DNA of 64,000 nucleotides from Mesorhizobium sp. (GTDB lineage: Bacteria; Pseudomonadota; Alphaproteobacteria; Rhizobiales; Rhizobiaceae). Position numbers and translations under genes: made by a program. Below the pieces are notes generated by a model. It was given only the letters and a program-made list of their open reading frames with translations. It searched no databases and was not told the origin of the DNA. Positions 34,612-41,603 of this stretch are shown here, one piece after another. The stretch covers positions 366,458-430,457 of the forward strand of contig SAJS01000004.1 of the NCBI GenBank assembly GCA_004017535.1, given 5' to 3'. Numbering within the stretch: position 1 is the first letter of the stretch; each line of letters starts with the position of its first letter.

Positions 34612-37335
34612 ATGCCCGACGACCGGACCGACTCCGAGAACCGCCCCTCCCCCGACGCGCTGCTGGAGCATGCCGAGCGCGAGGGCCGTGGCCGGCTGCG
34701 CATATTTCTCGGCGCGGCACCCGGCGTCGGCAAGACCTACGAGATGCTGATGGCGGGCCGCGCCCGCCGCGCCGACGGCGTCGATGTCGTCATCGGCATC
34801 GTCGAGACCCACGGCCGCAAGGAAACCCAGGCGCTGGTCGACGGCTATGAGGTGATCCCGCGCCGACTGGTCGACTATCGCGGCCAAACCTTGGACGAGA
34901 TGGATATCGACGCGATCCTGAAGCGCCGCCCCGACCTCGTCCTGGTCGACGAGCTTGCCCACACCAACGCGCCGGGCAGCCGGCATCCCAAGCGCTATCT
35001 CGACGTCCAGGAGATCCTGGCTCAGGGCATCGACGTCTACACCACGCTCAACATCCAGCATGTCGAGAGCCTGAACGACGTCGTCGCCCAGATCACCCGC
35101 GTCAGGGTGCGCGAGACGGTCCCCGATTCCATCATCGACGAAGCCGACGACATTGAGGTCATCGATCTCACCCCCAACGACCTCATCAAGCGGTTGCATG
35201 ACGGCAAGGTCTATTTCCCCAACACTGCGCAGCGCGCCATCGAGAACTATTTCTCGCCGGGCAATCTGACGGCGCTGCGCGAACTGGCGCTGCGGCGCAC
35301 CGCCCAGCGCGTAGACGAGCAGCTGCTCAACCACATGCAGTCGCACGCCATTCCTGGCCCCTGGGCGGCCGGCGAGCGCGTGCTCGTCTGCGTCGATTCG
35401 CGGCCCGGCGGGGCGGCCCGCATCCGCTATGCGCGTCGGCTCGCCGATCGGCTCCGCGCGCCCTGGACGGCGCTGCATGTCGACACGCCGCGCCTCGCCG
35501 CCATCTCGGAAGAGGACAAGGACCGGCTGGCCAGGAACCTGCGCCTTGCCGAGCAGCTCGGCGCCGAGGTGACGACCATTCCGGGCCAGAACGTCGCCCA
35601 GGACATCGTGCGCCATGCAACGGCAAACAACTTCACCCACATCGTCGTCGGCCGGCCGACGCGCTCGCGCTGGCGCGAGCTGATCGAAGGCTCGCTCACC
35701 TATGACCTGATCCGCAATGCCGGCGACATCAGCGTCCATGTCATTTCGCGAACCGAGCGCGACGCCGATGCCGCCTCGACGAGAGTCAAGGCCGCCGCGG
35801 CGCAGACACCGTTCCAGGTCTGGCCCTATCATGTGACCACCGCCTTTGTCGCGGGCGCGCTGGCCGTCAGCACCGTTCTCGACCAGTTCTTCGACGTTCG
35901 TAATCTGGCAAGCGTCCTGCTCCTGGCCGTGCTGACATCCGCGGTAACGTTCGGGCTCTGGCCGGCGCTTTACGCCTGTTTTCTTAGTGCCCTTGCCTTC
36001 AACTTCTTCTTCCTCGAGCCACGCTACACGCTGACGATCAGGGACCCGGAAAGCATCGTAGCCTTTGCCGCCTTCCTCGTCGTCGCCGTGATTGCCAGCA
36101 ATCTGACGGCGCGCGTGCAGCGCCAGGCGGTTGCCGCCCGCTCGCGGGCGCGCGCCACCGAGGACATCTATTCCTTTTCCAAGAAGCTCGCCGGCGCCGG
36201 CACGCTCGACGACGTGCTGTGGGCCACCGCCTTCCAGATCGCCTCGATGCTGAAGGTCCGTGTCGTACTGCTTCTGCCGGAAAACGGCACCATCACCGTC
36301 AAGGCCGGCTATCCGCCGGACGATACCCTGGCCGAGGCCGATATCGCCGCCGCGCGCTGGGCCTGGGAGCACAACCGCGCCGCCGGCCGCGGCGCCGACA
36401 CCTTGCCCGGGGCAAAGCGTCTGTATCTGCCCTTGCGGACGGGGCGGACGGCGATCGGCGTCGTCGGCCTCGACAACGACAAGCAGGGACCGCTGCTGAC
36501 GCCCGAGCAGCAACGCCTGCTCGACGCCTTGGTCGATCAGGCAGCGGTGGCCATCGAGCGGGTCCAGCTCGTCGCCGATGTCGACCGCGCTAGGCTTGCG
36601 GCTGAAGCGGACCGGTTGCGCTCGGCGCTGCTCACCTCGATCTCGCACGACCTGAAGACGCCGCTCGCCGCGATCATGGGCGCGGCCGGCACGCTGAAGG
36701 AATTCGCGCCGGCGCTGCCGGAAAAGGATCGCGCGGAGCTTCTGTCGACGGTCGTCAGCGAATCGGAGCGGCTGAACCGCTTCATCGCCAATCTGCTCGA
36801 CATGACCAGGATCGAGTCGGGCGCCATGGAGCCGAATTACGCGCTCCATTATGTCGGCGATGTCGTCGGCTCGGCGCTGAACCGGGCGCAGAAGATCACC
36901 GCCGAGCATAGAATAGAGACCGACATTCCGGCCGACCTGCCGATGCTGCGGCTCGATCCGGTACTGTTCGAGCAGGCGCTGTTCAACCTCCTCGACAATG
37001 CCGCCAAATATGCCTCTCCCGGCTCGATCATCCGGCTGCAGGCCTGGGTCGACAATGGCGCCATCATCCTGCAGGTGATGGATGAGGGGCCGGGCATCCC
37101 ACCGGGCGACCTGGAGCGGATATTCGACACCTTCTACCGCGTGCGCAAACGCGACCAGGTGCGCGCCGGCACGGGTCTCGGCCTGTCGATCAGCCGCGGC
37201 TTCATCGAGGCGATGGGCGGCACGATCACGGCGGCCAACCGCACCGACCGTCCAGGCGCGATCTTCACCATCCGCATGCCGGTGCCGGCTGACTTGCCGG
37301 CGCTCAGCGCGCCCCTTACGGACGATGCGCCATGA
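34612..37335 (+). CDS. kdpD: Osmosensitive potassium-channel histidine kinase KdpD
   Basis: This is the sensor kinase of the Kdp system. The N-terminal KdpD domain has Walker A GAAPGVGKTY (34-43) and Walker B VLVDELAHTN. A universal-stress-protein-like region follows, then four membrane helices around residues 410-500, a GAF-like region, a HisKA domain with the phosphorylated His near residue 679 (SISHDLKTPLAAI), and an HATPase domain (LDNAAKYASPG, DEGPGIP, GTGLGLSI). From 34612 it has 907 residues. Other in-frame starts are the ATG at 34600 and a GTG at 34555 that overlaps the kdpC stop; none has a strong ribosome site. It overlaps kdpE by four bases. Confidence 0.94.
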   Translation: MPDDRTDSENRPSPDALLEHAEREGRGRLRIFLGAAPGVGKTYEMLMAGRARRADGVDVVIGIVETHGRKETQALVDGYEVIPRRLVDYRGQTLDEMDIDAILKRRPDLVLVDELAHTNAPGSRHPKRYLDVQEILAQGIDVYTTLNIQHVESLNDVVAQITRVRVRETVPDSIIDEADDIEVIDLTPNDLIKRLHDGKVYFPNTAQRAIENYFSPGNLTALRELALRRTAQRVDEQLLNHMQSHAIPGPWAAGERVLVCVDSRPGGAARIRYARRLADRLRAPWTALHVDTPRLAAISEEDKDRLARNLRLAEQLGAEVTTIPGQNVAQDIVRHATANNFTHIVVGRPTRSRWRELIEGSLTYDLIRNAGDISVHVISRTERDADAASTRVKAAAAQTPFQVWPYHVTTAFVAGALAVSTVLDQFFDVRNLASVLLLAVLTSAVTFGLWPALYACFLSALAFNFFFLEPRYTLTIRDPESIVAFAAFLVVAVIASNLTARVQRQAVAARSRARATEDIYSFSKKLAGAGTLDDVLWATAFQIASMLKVRVVLLLPENGTITVKAGYPPDDTLAEADIAAARWAWEHNRAAGRGADTLPGAKRLYLPLRTGRTAIGVVGLDNDKQGPLLTPEQQRLLDALVDQAAVAIERVQLVADVDRARLAAEADRLRSALLTSISHDLKTPLAAIMGAAGTLKEFAPALPEKDRAELLSTVVSESERLNRFIANLLDMTRIESGAMEPNYALHYVGDVVGSALNRAQKITAEHRIETDIPADLPMLRLDPVLFEQALFNLLDNAAKYASPGSIIRLQAWVDNGAIILQVMDEGPGIPPGDLERIFDTFYRVRKRDQVRAGTGLGLSISRGFIEAMGGTITAANRTDRPGAIFTIRMPVPADLPALSAPLTDDAP

Positions 37336-38033
37336 CAAATCAGACCGTGTCCATATTGATCGTCGACGACGAGCCGCCGATCCGCAAATTGCTGCGCGTC
37401 GGCTTGGGCAGCCAGGGCTATACGGTCTCCGAGGCGTCGAACGCCAAGGCCGCGATCGAGCTCCTGCAGACCGAACGGCCGGACCTGATCCTGCTCGATC
37501 TCGGCCTGCCCGGCATGACCGGCCTGGAGCTGCTCGGCAAATGGCGCGGCGAGGGTCTCGACATTCCGGTCGTGATCCTGTCCAGCCGCACCGACGAGGC
37601 CGGCATCGTCTCGGCGCTTGAGCTTGGCGCCGACGACTATGTGACAAAGCCTTTCGGCATGAACGAGCTGGTCGCGCGCATCCGCGTGGCGCTGCGCCAC
37701 AAGTTCCAGCAGCAGGGCGAGAAGCCGGTGTTCCACACCGGCGATCTTTCGGTCGACCTGGTGAAGCGCATCGTCAAGGTCGAGGGCAAGGAAGTGAAGC
37801 TGTCGCCCAAGGAATACGACATCCTGCGCATGCTCGTGCAATATGCCGGCAAGGTGCTGACGCACCAGTTCATGATGAAGCAGATCTGGAACGACTCGAC
37901 CGACGTGCAATATCTGAGGGTCTATGTCCGCCAGCTGCGGCAGAAGATCGAGAAGACCCCGGACCAGCCGCGCTACATCATCACCGAGACGGGCGTGGGG
38001 TATCGTTTGCGCGAGATCGACGCAAACGAATAA
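37332..38033 (+). CDS. kdpE: Kdp operon response regulator KdpE
   Basis: This 233-residue OmpR-type regulator is paired with KdpD. The receiver has Asp12-Asp13 in IVDDEP, the phosphoacceptor Asp56 in LLDLGLPG, and the Lys in TKPFGM. The C-terminal winged helix ends with the typical YIITETGVGYRLRE. It would activate the kdp genes when phosphorylated. Its ATG overlaps the kdpD stop, so the two are coupled. Confidence 0.95.
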   Translation: MTNQTVSILIVDDEPPIRKLLRVGLGSQGYTVSEASNAKAAIELLQTERPDLILLDLGLPGMTGLELLGKWRGEGLDIPVVILSSRTDEAGIVSALELGADDYVTKPFGMNELVARIRVALRHKFQQQGEKPVFHTGDLSVDLVKRIVKVEGKEVKLSPKEYDILRMLVQYAGKVLTHQFMMKQIWNDSTDVQYLRVYVRQLRQKIEKTPDQPRYIITETGVGYRLREIDANE

Positions 38034-38097
38034 CGCAACTGCGGGAAAAGTGTGTAGCGGTGAGGCTCTGCCGTAGACTCCCATCCGGAATTACGTG
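38034..38097. repeat. Intergenic repeat family A, copy 3 (interrupted)
   Basis: The halves gcgggaaaagtgtgtagcgg and catccggaattacgtg match family A. They are separated by an extra stretch of about 20 bases (tgaggctctgccgtagactc) absent from the other copies. It lies just after the kdpE stop. Confidence 0.65.
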
Positions 38098-38149
38098 AGC
38101 AAAAAGCCGACCGGCCTTCGTCGACCGCCCAGGGTGGCCCTCCCCTCAC

Positions 38150-38320
38150 TCAGTTCGCCGAGAGATCGGCCGTCCGCGCGAGCGCGCTTCCAAAACCGTT
38201 GAGCGAGATGGTGAAGGAGATCGGCTGCAGGGTATCCGCCGCCGTGGCGTCGATCTTCAGCGTGGTGCCGTTCTGAAGGCCAGTCGCGTGGGCGGGCGAA
38301 GCCGCTGTTACAGCCGCCGG
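38150..38320 (-). pseudogene. C-terminal remnant of an IalB-like (invasion-associated locus B) protein
   Basis: On the minus strand a frame ending at 38150 reads GLQNGTTLKIDATAADTLQP, then ISFTISLNGFGSALARTADL and a stop. The pattern of a polar strand followed by ISLNGFGSA resembles the C-terminus of IalB-family periplasmic proteins. Upstream the frame runs into a CGG-repeat-like low-complexity stretch and a stop near 38330, with no N-terminal domain. I infer a decayed gene end. A chance resemblance is possible. Confidence 0.4.
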
Positions 38321-38441
38321 CCGCCGCCGCCGTCAAGTGCAATGCTGGGCACGGGCGGGATTTTCTTTGGAACGACAATCGATCAGCTGACCATGGCGCC
38401 GCCGCTCGAACACCCTATATTGGGTAAAGGTTCTGTTTGTC

Positions 38442-38762
38442 ATGCGGACAAGGAAGATGTCGTCCCACCGCCTACCGACGTTTCTGATTTCAGCTGCCCT
38501 GACGGCCACCTGCCTGGTGGGCATGGCTTCCGGCGTATCGGCCCAGGTCGTCATCCCGACGAACCGCAACGCATTGGTGCAGCAGAACCAGCTGCAGCAG
38601 TTGCAGAACCAATTGCAGCGGCAGCAGTACCAGCAGCAGCAGCAGATCTATCGTGAGCTCGACCGGCCGACCCAACGCCAGCCTCAGCCCGACGTGCCGG
38701 TATATGACAAGACATGCCGAATGGAAGCGGTCGGCAACACGATTTCGCGGGTTTGCCGCTGA
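38442..38762 (+). CDS. Secreted Gln-rich hypothetical protein, 106 residues
   Basis: This small protein has a clear signal peptide (about residues 10-35, LISAALTATCLVGMASGVSA with cleavage after SAQ or GVSA). A mature region very rich in Gln follows (LQQLQNQLQRQQYQQQQQ), likely a coiled coil, and the end has two cysteines (KTCRMEAVGNTISRVCR). It is probably periplasmic. I do not know its function. Codons for Gln are mixed cag and caa, so this is not a simple triplet slippage tract. An alternative start is ATG 38457. Confidence 0.68.
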   Translation: MRTRKMSSHRLPTFLISAALTATCLVGMASGVSAQVVIPTNRNALVQQNQLQQLQNQLQRQQYQQQQQIYRELDRPTQRQPQPDVPVYDKTCRMEAVGNTISRVCR

Positions 38763-38908
38763 CATTTTGTTTTTTTCTGTTTATTAGCCGACTTACTTAC
38801 CGGCAAAATACCGGATTGCATGGGCGGTGGTTTTAGGGTTTGCAGGGGGGGACGGGTTTTGCCGCGCCGATTGCGTATGGCAGGAAGCTGCTCTCACCGG
38901 AATTTGGG

Positions 38909-39376
38909 ATGGCAACAACCAAGAAGAAAGCAGTTCGCCGAGCCAAGAAAGGGCAACGGATCCGCCAGGTAGCGGCCATTCCGTTTCGGTTGCGGGAAGA
39001 CGGTGGCCTCGAAGTGTTGCTCGTCACCTCACGCACCACGCGGCGCTTCATCGTGCCCAAGGGCTGGCCGATGAAGGGCAAATCCGGTCGCAAGGCGGCT
39101 ATGATCGAAGCCCAGGAAGAGGCCGGTGTTCTCGGTAAGGCCCTGAAGCAGCCAGCCGGTACCTATTCCTATTGGAAACGCATGACCGATGGCTTCATTC
39201 GGGTGGACGTTTCGGTCTATCTCCTCCAAGTCACGGAGGAACTTGCCGATTGGCGGGAAGCCGCGAACCGGCAACGCGCATGGCTGCCGCCGGCAGACGC
39301 TGCCCTCCTCATCGACGAACCTGAGCTTTCGACGCTGCTCCGGGATCTGACCATTCCAGCGGCCGATCCGTCCTAA
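38909..39376 (+). CDS. Nudix hydrolase (diphosphoinositol-polyphosphate-phosphohydrolase-like)
   Basis: This 155-residue Nudix protein starts with a very basic tail (MATTKKKAVRRAKKGQR). The Nudix box spans about 52-74 (GWPMKGKSGRKAAMIEAQEE, then AGV). The catalytic core IEAQEEAGV keeps the EExG glutamates, but Lys58 stands where the first Glu of the classic box is expected. The KGWPMKGK pattern matches the DIPP-like subgroup common in rhizobia. The substrate is a nucleoside or inositol diphosphate-like compound, not predictable. The ATG at 38909 was chosen because the upstream in-frame extension is not conserved-looking. Confidence 0.85.
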   Translation: MATTKKKAVRRAKKGQRIRQVAAIPFRLREDGGLEVLLVTSRTTRRFIVPKGWPMKGKSGRKAAMIEAQEEAGVLGKALKQPAGTYSYWKRMTDGFIRVDVSVYLLQVTEELADWREAANRQRAWLPPADAALLIDEPELSTLLRDLTIPAADPS

Positions 39377-39504
39377 GCGGGTACCTGTTCAGTATCGTTC
39401 GGCCCATGGCGGCAGGCCGGTTGTGCTGGGACCCTCATTCGCTGCTTGACTCATACATATCCCGATGGTTATACGTTAATCGATAGCCAACGGGTTATTG
39501 ATTG

Positions 39505-39828
39505 ATGACGGCCGCCCATGACATGCTGTTCAGGACGCTTGCCGATCCGACAAGACGCGCCATCTTCGAACGTCTCTGCCGCCAGGGCGAGCAGACGGTC
39601 GGAGCCCTCACCGCGCAGGCAGGCGTGTCGCAGCCGGCGGTGTCGAAGCATCTGGGCGTGCTCAAGGAGGCGGGGCTGGTGCGCGACCGCCATGAAGGGC
39701 GCCAGACCCATTACAGCGCGCAGATCAAGGCGCTTGCGCCATTGATGGATTGGACGCGCGACATGGCGGGGTTTTGGGAAAGCCGGTTCGACGATCTCGA
39801 GGACCTGCTCAAAAGGATGGATCAATGA
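39505..39828 (+). CDS. ArsR-family transcriptional regulator
   Basis: This 107-residue winged-helix repressor of the ArsR/SmtB fold has the recognition helix in QAGVSQPAVSKHLGVLKEAGLV and a wing in RHEGRQTHYSA. It lacks the metal-binding cysteines of classic ArsR. It belongs to the group paired with an SRPBCC-domain partner, whose gene overlaps its stop by four bases. Such pairs usually autoregulate. An imperfect dyad (cgatggttat and ttaatcgat) lies just upstream and could be its operator. A TTG directly before the ATG is an alternative start. Confidence 0.88.
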   Translation: MTAAHDMLFRTLADPTRRAIFERLCRQGEQTVGALTAQAGVSQPAVSKHLGVLKEAGLVRDRHEGRQTHYSAQIKALAPLMDWTRDMAGFWESRFDDLEDLLKRMDQ

Positions 39829-40229
39829 ACGAAGCCGCAACGCGCTCCGTCATCATCGAGCGCGAGATACCTTTTGCGCCGGAAAAGATTTGGCGCGCGC
39901 TCACCCAACCGCATCTCATCGAGGCATGGCTGATGAAGAATGACTTCAAGCCGGTCGTGGACCATCGCTTCAATCTGAGCGCCGAATGGGGCGGCGTCGA
40001 CTGCCAGGTCCGGACGGTCGAACCGAACCGGACGCTGTCTTACAGCTGGGACACCAAGGACCTCGAGAGCGTGGTCACCTGGACGCTGACCCCGACGGGC
40101 AGGGGCACGCATCTGCGCATGGAGCAGGTCGGCTTCCGCACGGATCAGGAGCCGTATTACCGCGGCGCCACCGTCGGCTGGAAGAGATACCTGGCGACCT
40201 TGGAGGAGGTCCTTTCGCGGCTCGACTGA
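39825..40229 (+). CDS. SRPBCC (AHSA1-type) domain protein
   Basis: This 134-residue helix-grip protein of the AHSA1/START-like class has the standard start IEREIPFAPEKIWRALTQPHLIEAWL and end GWKRYLATLEEVLSRL. These proteins bind small hydrophobic ligands and commonly form operons with ArsR-type regulators, as here (ATGA overlap with the regulator stop). The role is unknown. The downstream VOC protein may belong to the same stress or detoxification unit. Confidence 0.88.
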   Translation: MNEAATRSVIIEREIPFAPEKIWRALTQPHLIEAWLMKNDFKPVVDHRFNLSAEWGGVDCQVRTVEPNRTLSYSWDTKDLESVVTWTLTPTGRGTHLRMEQVGFRTDQEPYYRGATVGWKRYLATLEEVLSRLD

Positions 40230-40316
40230 AGGTCGCGGCCAACAGCAGGACTGCTCGGAACCACACACTTTTTGGCGGGGCGGCACACCGCGGGCGTAAG
40301 CCATGGAGATACCGAA

Positions 40317-40709
40317 ATGAAGATCAAGTTGACCAGCATCTATGTCGACGACCAGGAAAAGGCCCTCGCCTTCTACACCGGCGTTCTGGGCTTCACCAGG
40401 AAGGCGGATTTCACCAACGGTCCGTTTCGCTGGCTAACTGTCGTCTCGCCCGATGATCTGGACGGCACTGAGCTGCAGCTGGCGCTCAACGACAATCCGG
40501 CGGCAAAGACCTATCAGCAGGCCATCTTCAAGCTGGGCCAGCCGGCGCTGATGCTGTTCAGCGACGACATCAAGGCCGACCACGAGCGCATCAAAGCCAA
40601 TGGCGGCACCTTCGCCATGGCGCCGACCGCGGTGACGGGCGCAACCATCGCGCAGCTCAACGACACCTGCGGCAACCTCGTCCAGCTTTCGCAGCTGGCG
40701 CGCTGGTAG
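40317..40709 (+). CDS. VOC-family (glyoxalase/bleomycin-resistance-type) protein
   Basis: This 130-residue two-module VOC-fold protein begins with the typical KIKLTSIYVDDQEKALAFYTGVLGF and ends with a TCGNLVQLSQL strand. Members bind a metal and act on or sequester small electrophiles or antibiotics. GGAGATACCGAA precedes the ATG at 40317. It follows the SRPBCC gene by 87 bases and may be co-transcribed with it. The substrate is unknown. Confidence 0.87.
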   Translation: MKIKLTSIYVDDQEKALAFYTGVLGFTRKADFTNGPFRWLTVVSPDDLDGTELQLALNDNPAAKTYQQAIFKLGQPALMLFSDDIKADHERIKANGGTFAMAPTAVTGATIAQLNDTCGNLVQLSQLARW

Positions 40710-40748
40710 GCGCCTCGATCCGTCTCGTCATTTGCAAGGGAGGTTAGA

Positions 40749-40970
40749 TTGGACTGGAGCAAATGGATCAGGCAGCTTCACCGCTGGCTGTCGATCATCT
40801 TCACCGTCACCGTCATTGCCAATTTCGCCGCCATGGCCATGGGCCCGCCGCCCGCCTGGATCGTCTATTCGCCGTTGATCCCGCTTTTCCTGCTTTTGTT
40901 CAGCGGACTCTACATGTTCGTGCTGCCCTATGCCGCCAGATGGCGCGGTGGGCGTGTGAAATCGGCCTGA
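40749..40970 (+). CDS. Small two-helix membrane protein, 73 residues
   Basis: This short frame begins with a TTG at 40749 supported by an AAGGGAGG box 6 bases upstream. The product starts MDWSKWIRQLHRWLSIIFTV, then has a second hydrophobic segment (PLIPLFLLLFSGLYMFVLPY) and a basic tail. The opening HRWLSIIFT is reminiscent of PepSY/DUF-type haem-membrane helices, but the rest is absent. It is likely an inner-membrane protein of unknown function, co-oriented with its neighbours. Confidence 0.65.
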   Translation: MDWSKWIRQLHRWLSIIFTVTVIANFAAMAMGPPPAWIVYSPLIPLFLLLFSGLYMFVLPYAARWRGGRVKSA

Positions 40971-41005
40971 TGGCAATCTTATCCAGCATCGCGGGAGAAC
41001 CGGAC

Positions 41006-41404
41006 ATGCAAGAAGGCAGCGCGCAGGGCGGCAGGTCGGCGTCCGAGCTGATCGACGAAAGGATCGAGGAACTGGGCGACTGGCGTGGCGAGATGCTTGC
41101 CCGGCTCCGCGCCCTAATCCGCCAGGCCGCGCCGGAAGCCGTCGAGACATGGAAATGGCGCGGTGTGCCGGTCTGGGAGGATACCGGCATCATCTGCACT
41201 GGCGAGACCTACAAGGCCGTCGTCAAGCTGACCTTCGCCAGAGGCGCGGCGCTGCTTGACCCCAAGAAGCTCTTCAACTCCAGCCTCGAAGGCAACACCC
41301 GGCGCGCCATCGATTTCAAGCAAGGCGACAGGGTCGACGAAGCTGCGTTGACGGCGCTCGTACGCGAAGCCGTGACCCTCAACAGATCGAAGGCCAAGCG
41401 CTGA
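41006..41404 (+). CDS. DUF1801 (YdhG/YjbR-like) domain protein
   Basis: This 132-residue small protein of the DUF1801 type has the core LIRQAAPEAVETWKWRGVPVW and a later KAVVKLTFARGAALLDPKKLF, which match this fold. Function is unknown; relatives are frataxin-like-fold proteins of unclear role. The ATG at 41006 has a GGGAG box. An earlier ATG at 40970 overlaps the stop of the preceding small membrane protein and is also possible. Confidence 0.8.
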   Translation: MQEGSAQGGRSASELIDERIEELGDWRGEMLARLRALIRQAAPEAVETWKWRGVPVWEDTGIICTGETYKAVVKLTFARGAALLDPKKLFNSSLEGNTRRAIDFKQGDRVDEAALTALVREAVTLNRSKAKR

Positions 41405-41603
41405 GAAAGGACTGTGGTATAATGCTATCGGGTTGATGTTGCCGGCTTTTTTCTTCCGGACACCGGCAACACGGATTAATACATCGCATCACCCGGCGTA
41501 AGCGTCCTGCCAAGCAACAATTCATGAAACAAGTACCGGACAAATTTATCGGCCGTTAAGCCAGGCGCGCTATCTGGATCGATGTCGCCAGCAACCGGGC
41601 GAC

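Noticed and set aside
34399-37647. Very long open frame antisense to kdpD
   Set aside because: It lies wholly opposite kdpC-kdpD-kdpE, has Arg/His/Gly-rich composition and no recognisable domain; high GC content explains its openness.
41418-41470. TATAAT hexamer and GTTGCCGG/CCGGCAAC hairpin between the DUF1801 and GGDEF/EAL genes
   Set aside because: No matching -35 box is found, and the T-run lies inside the hairpin loop instead of after the stem, so neither promoter nor terminator can be supported.
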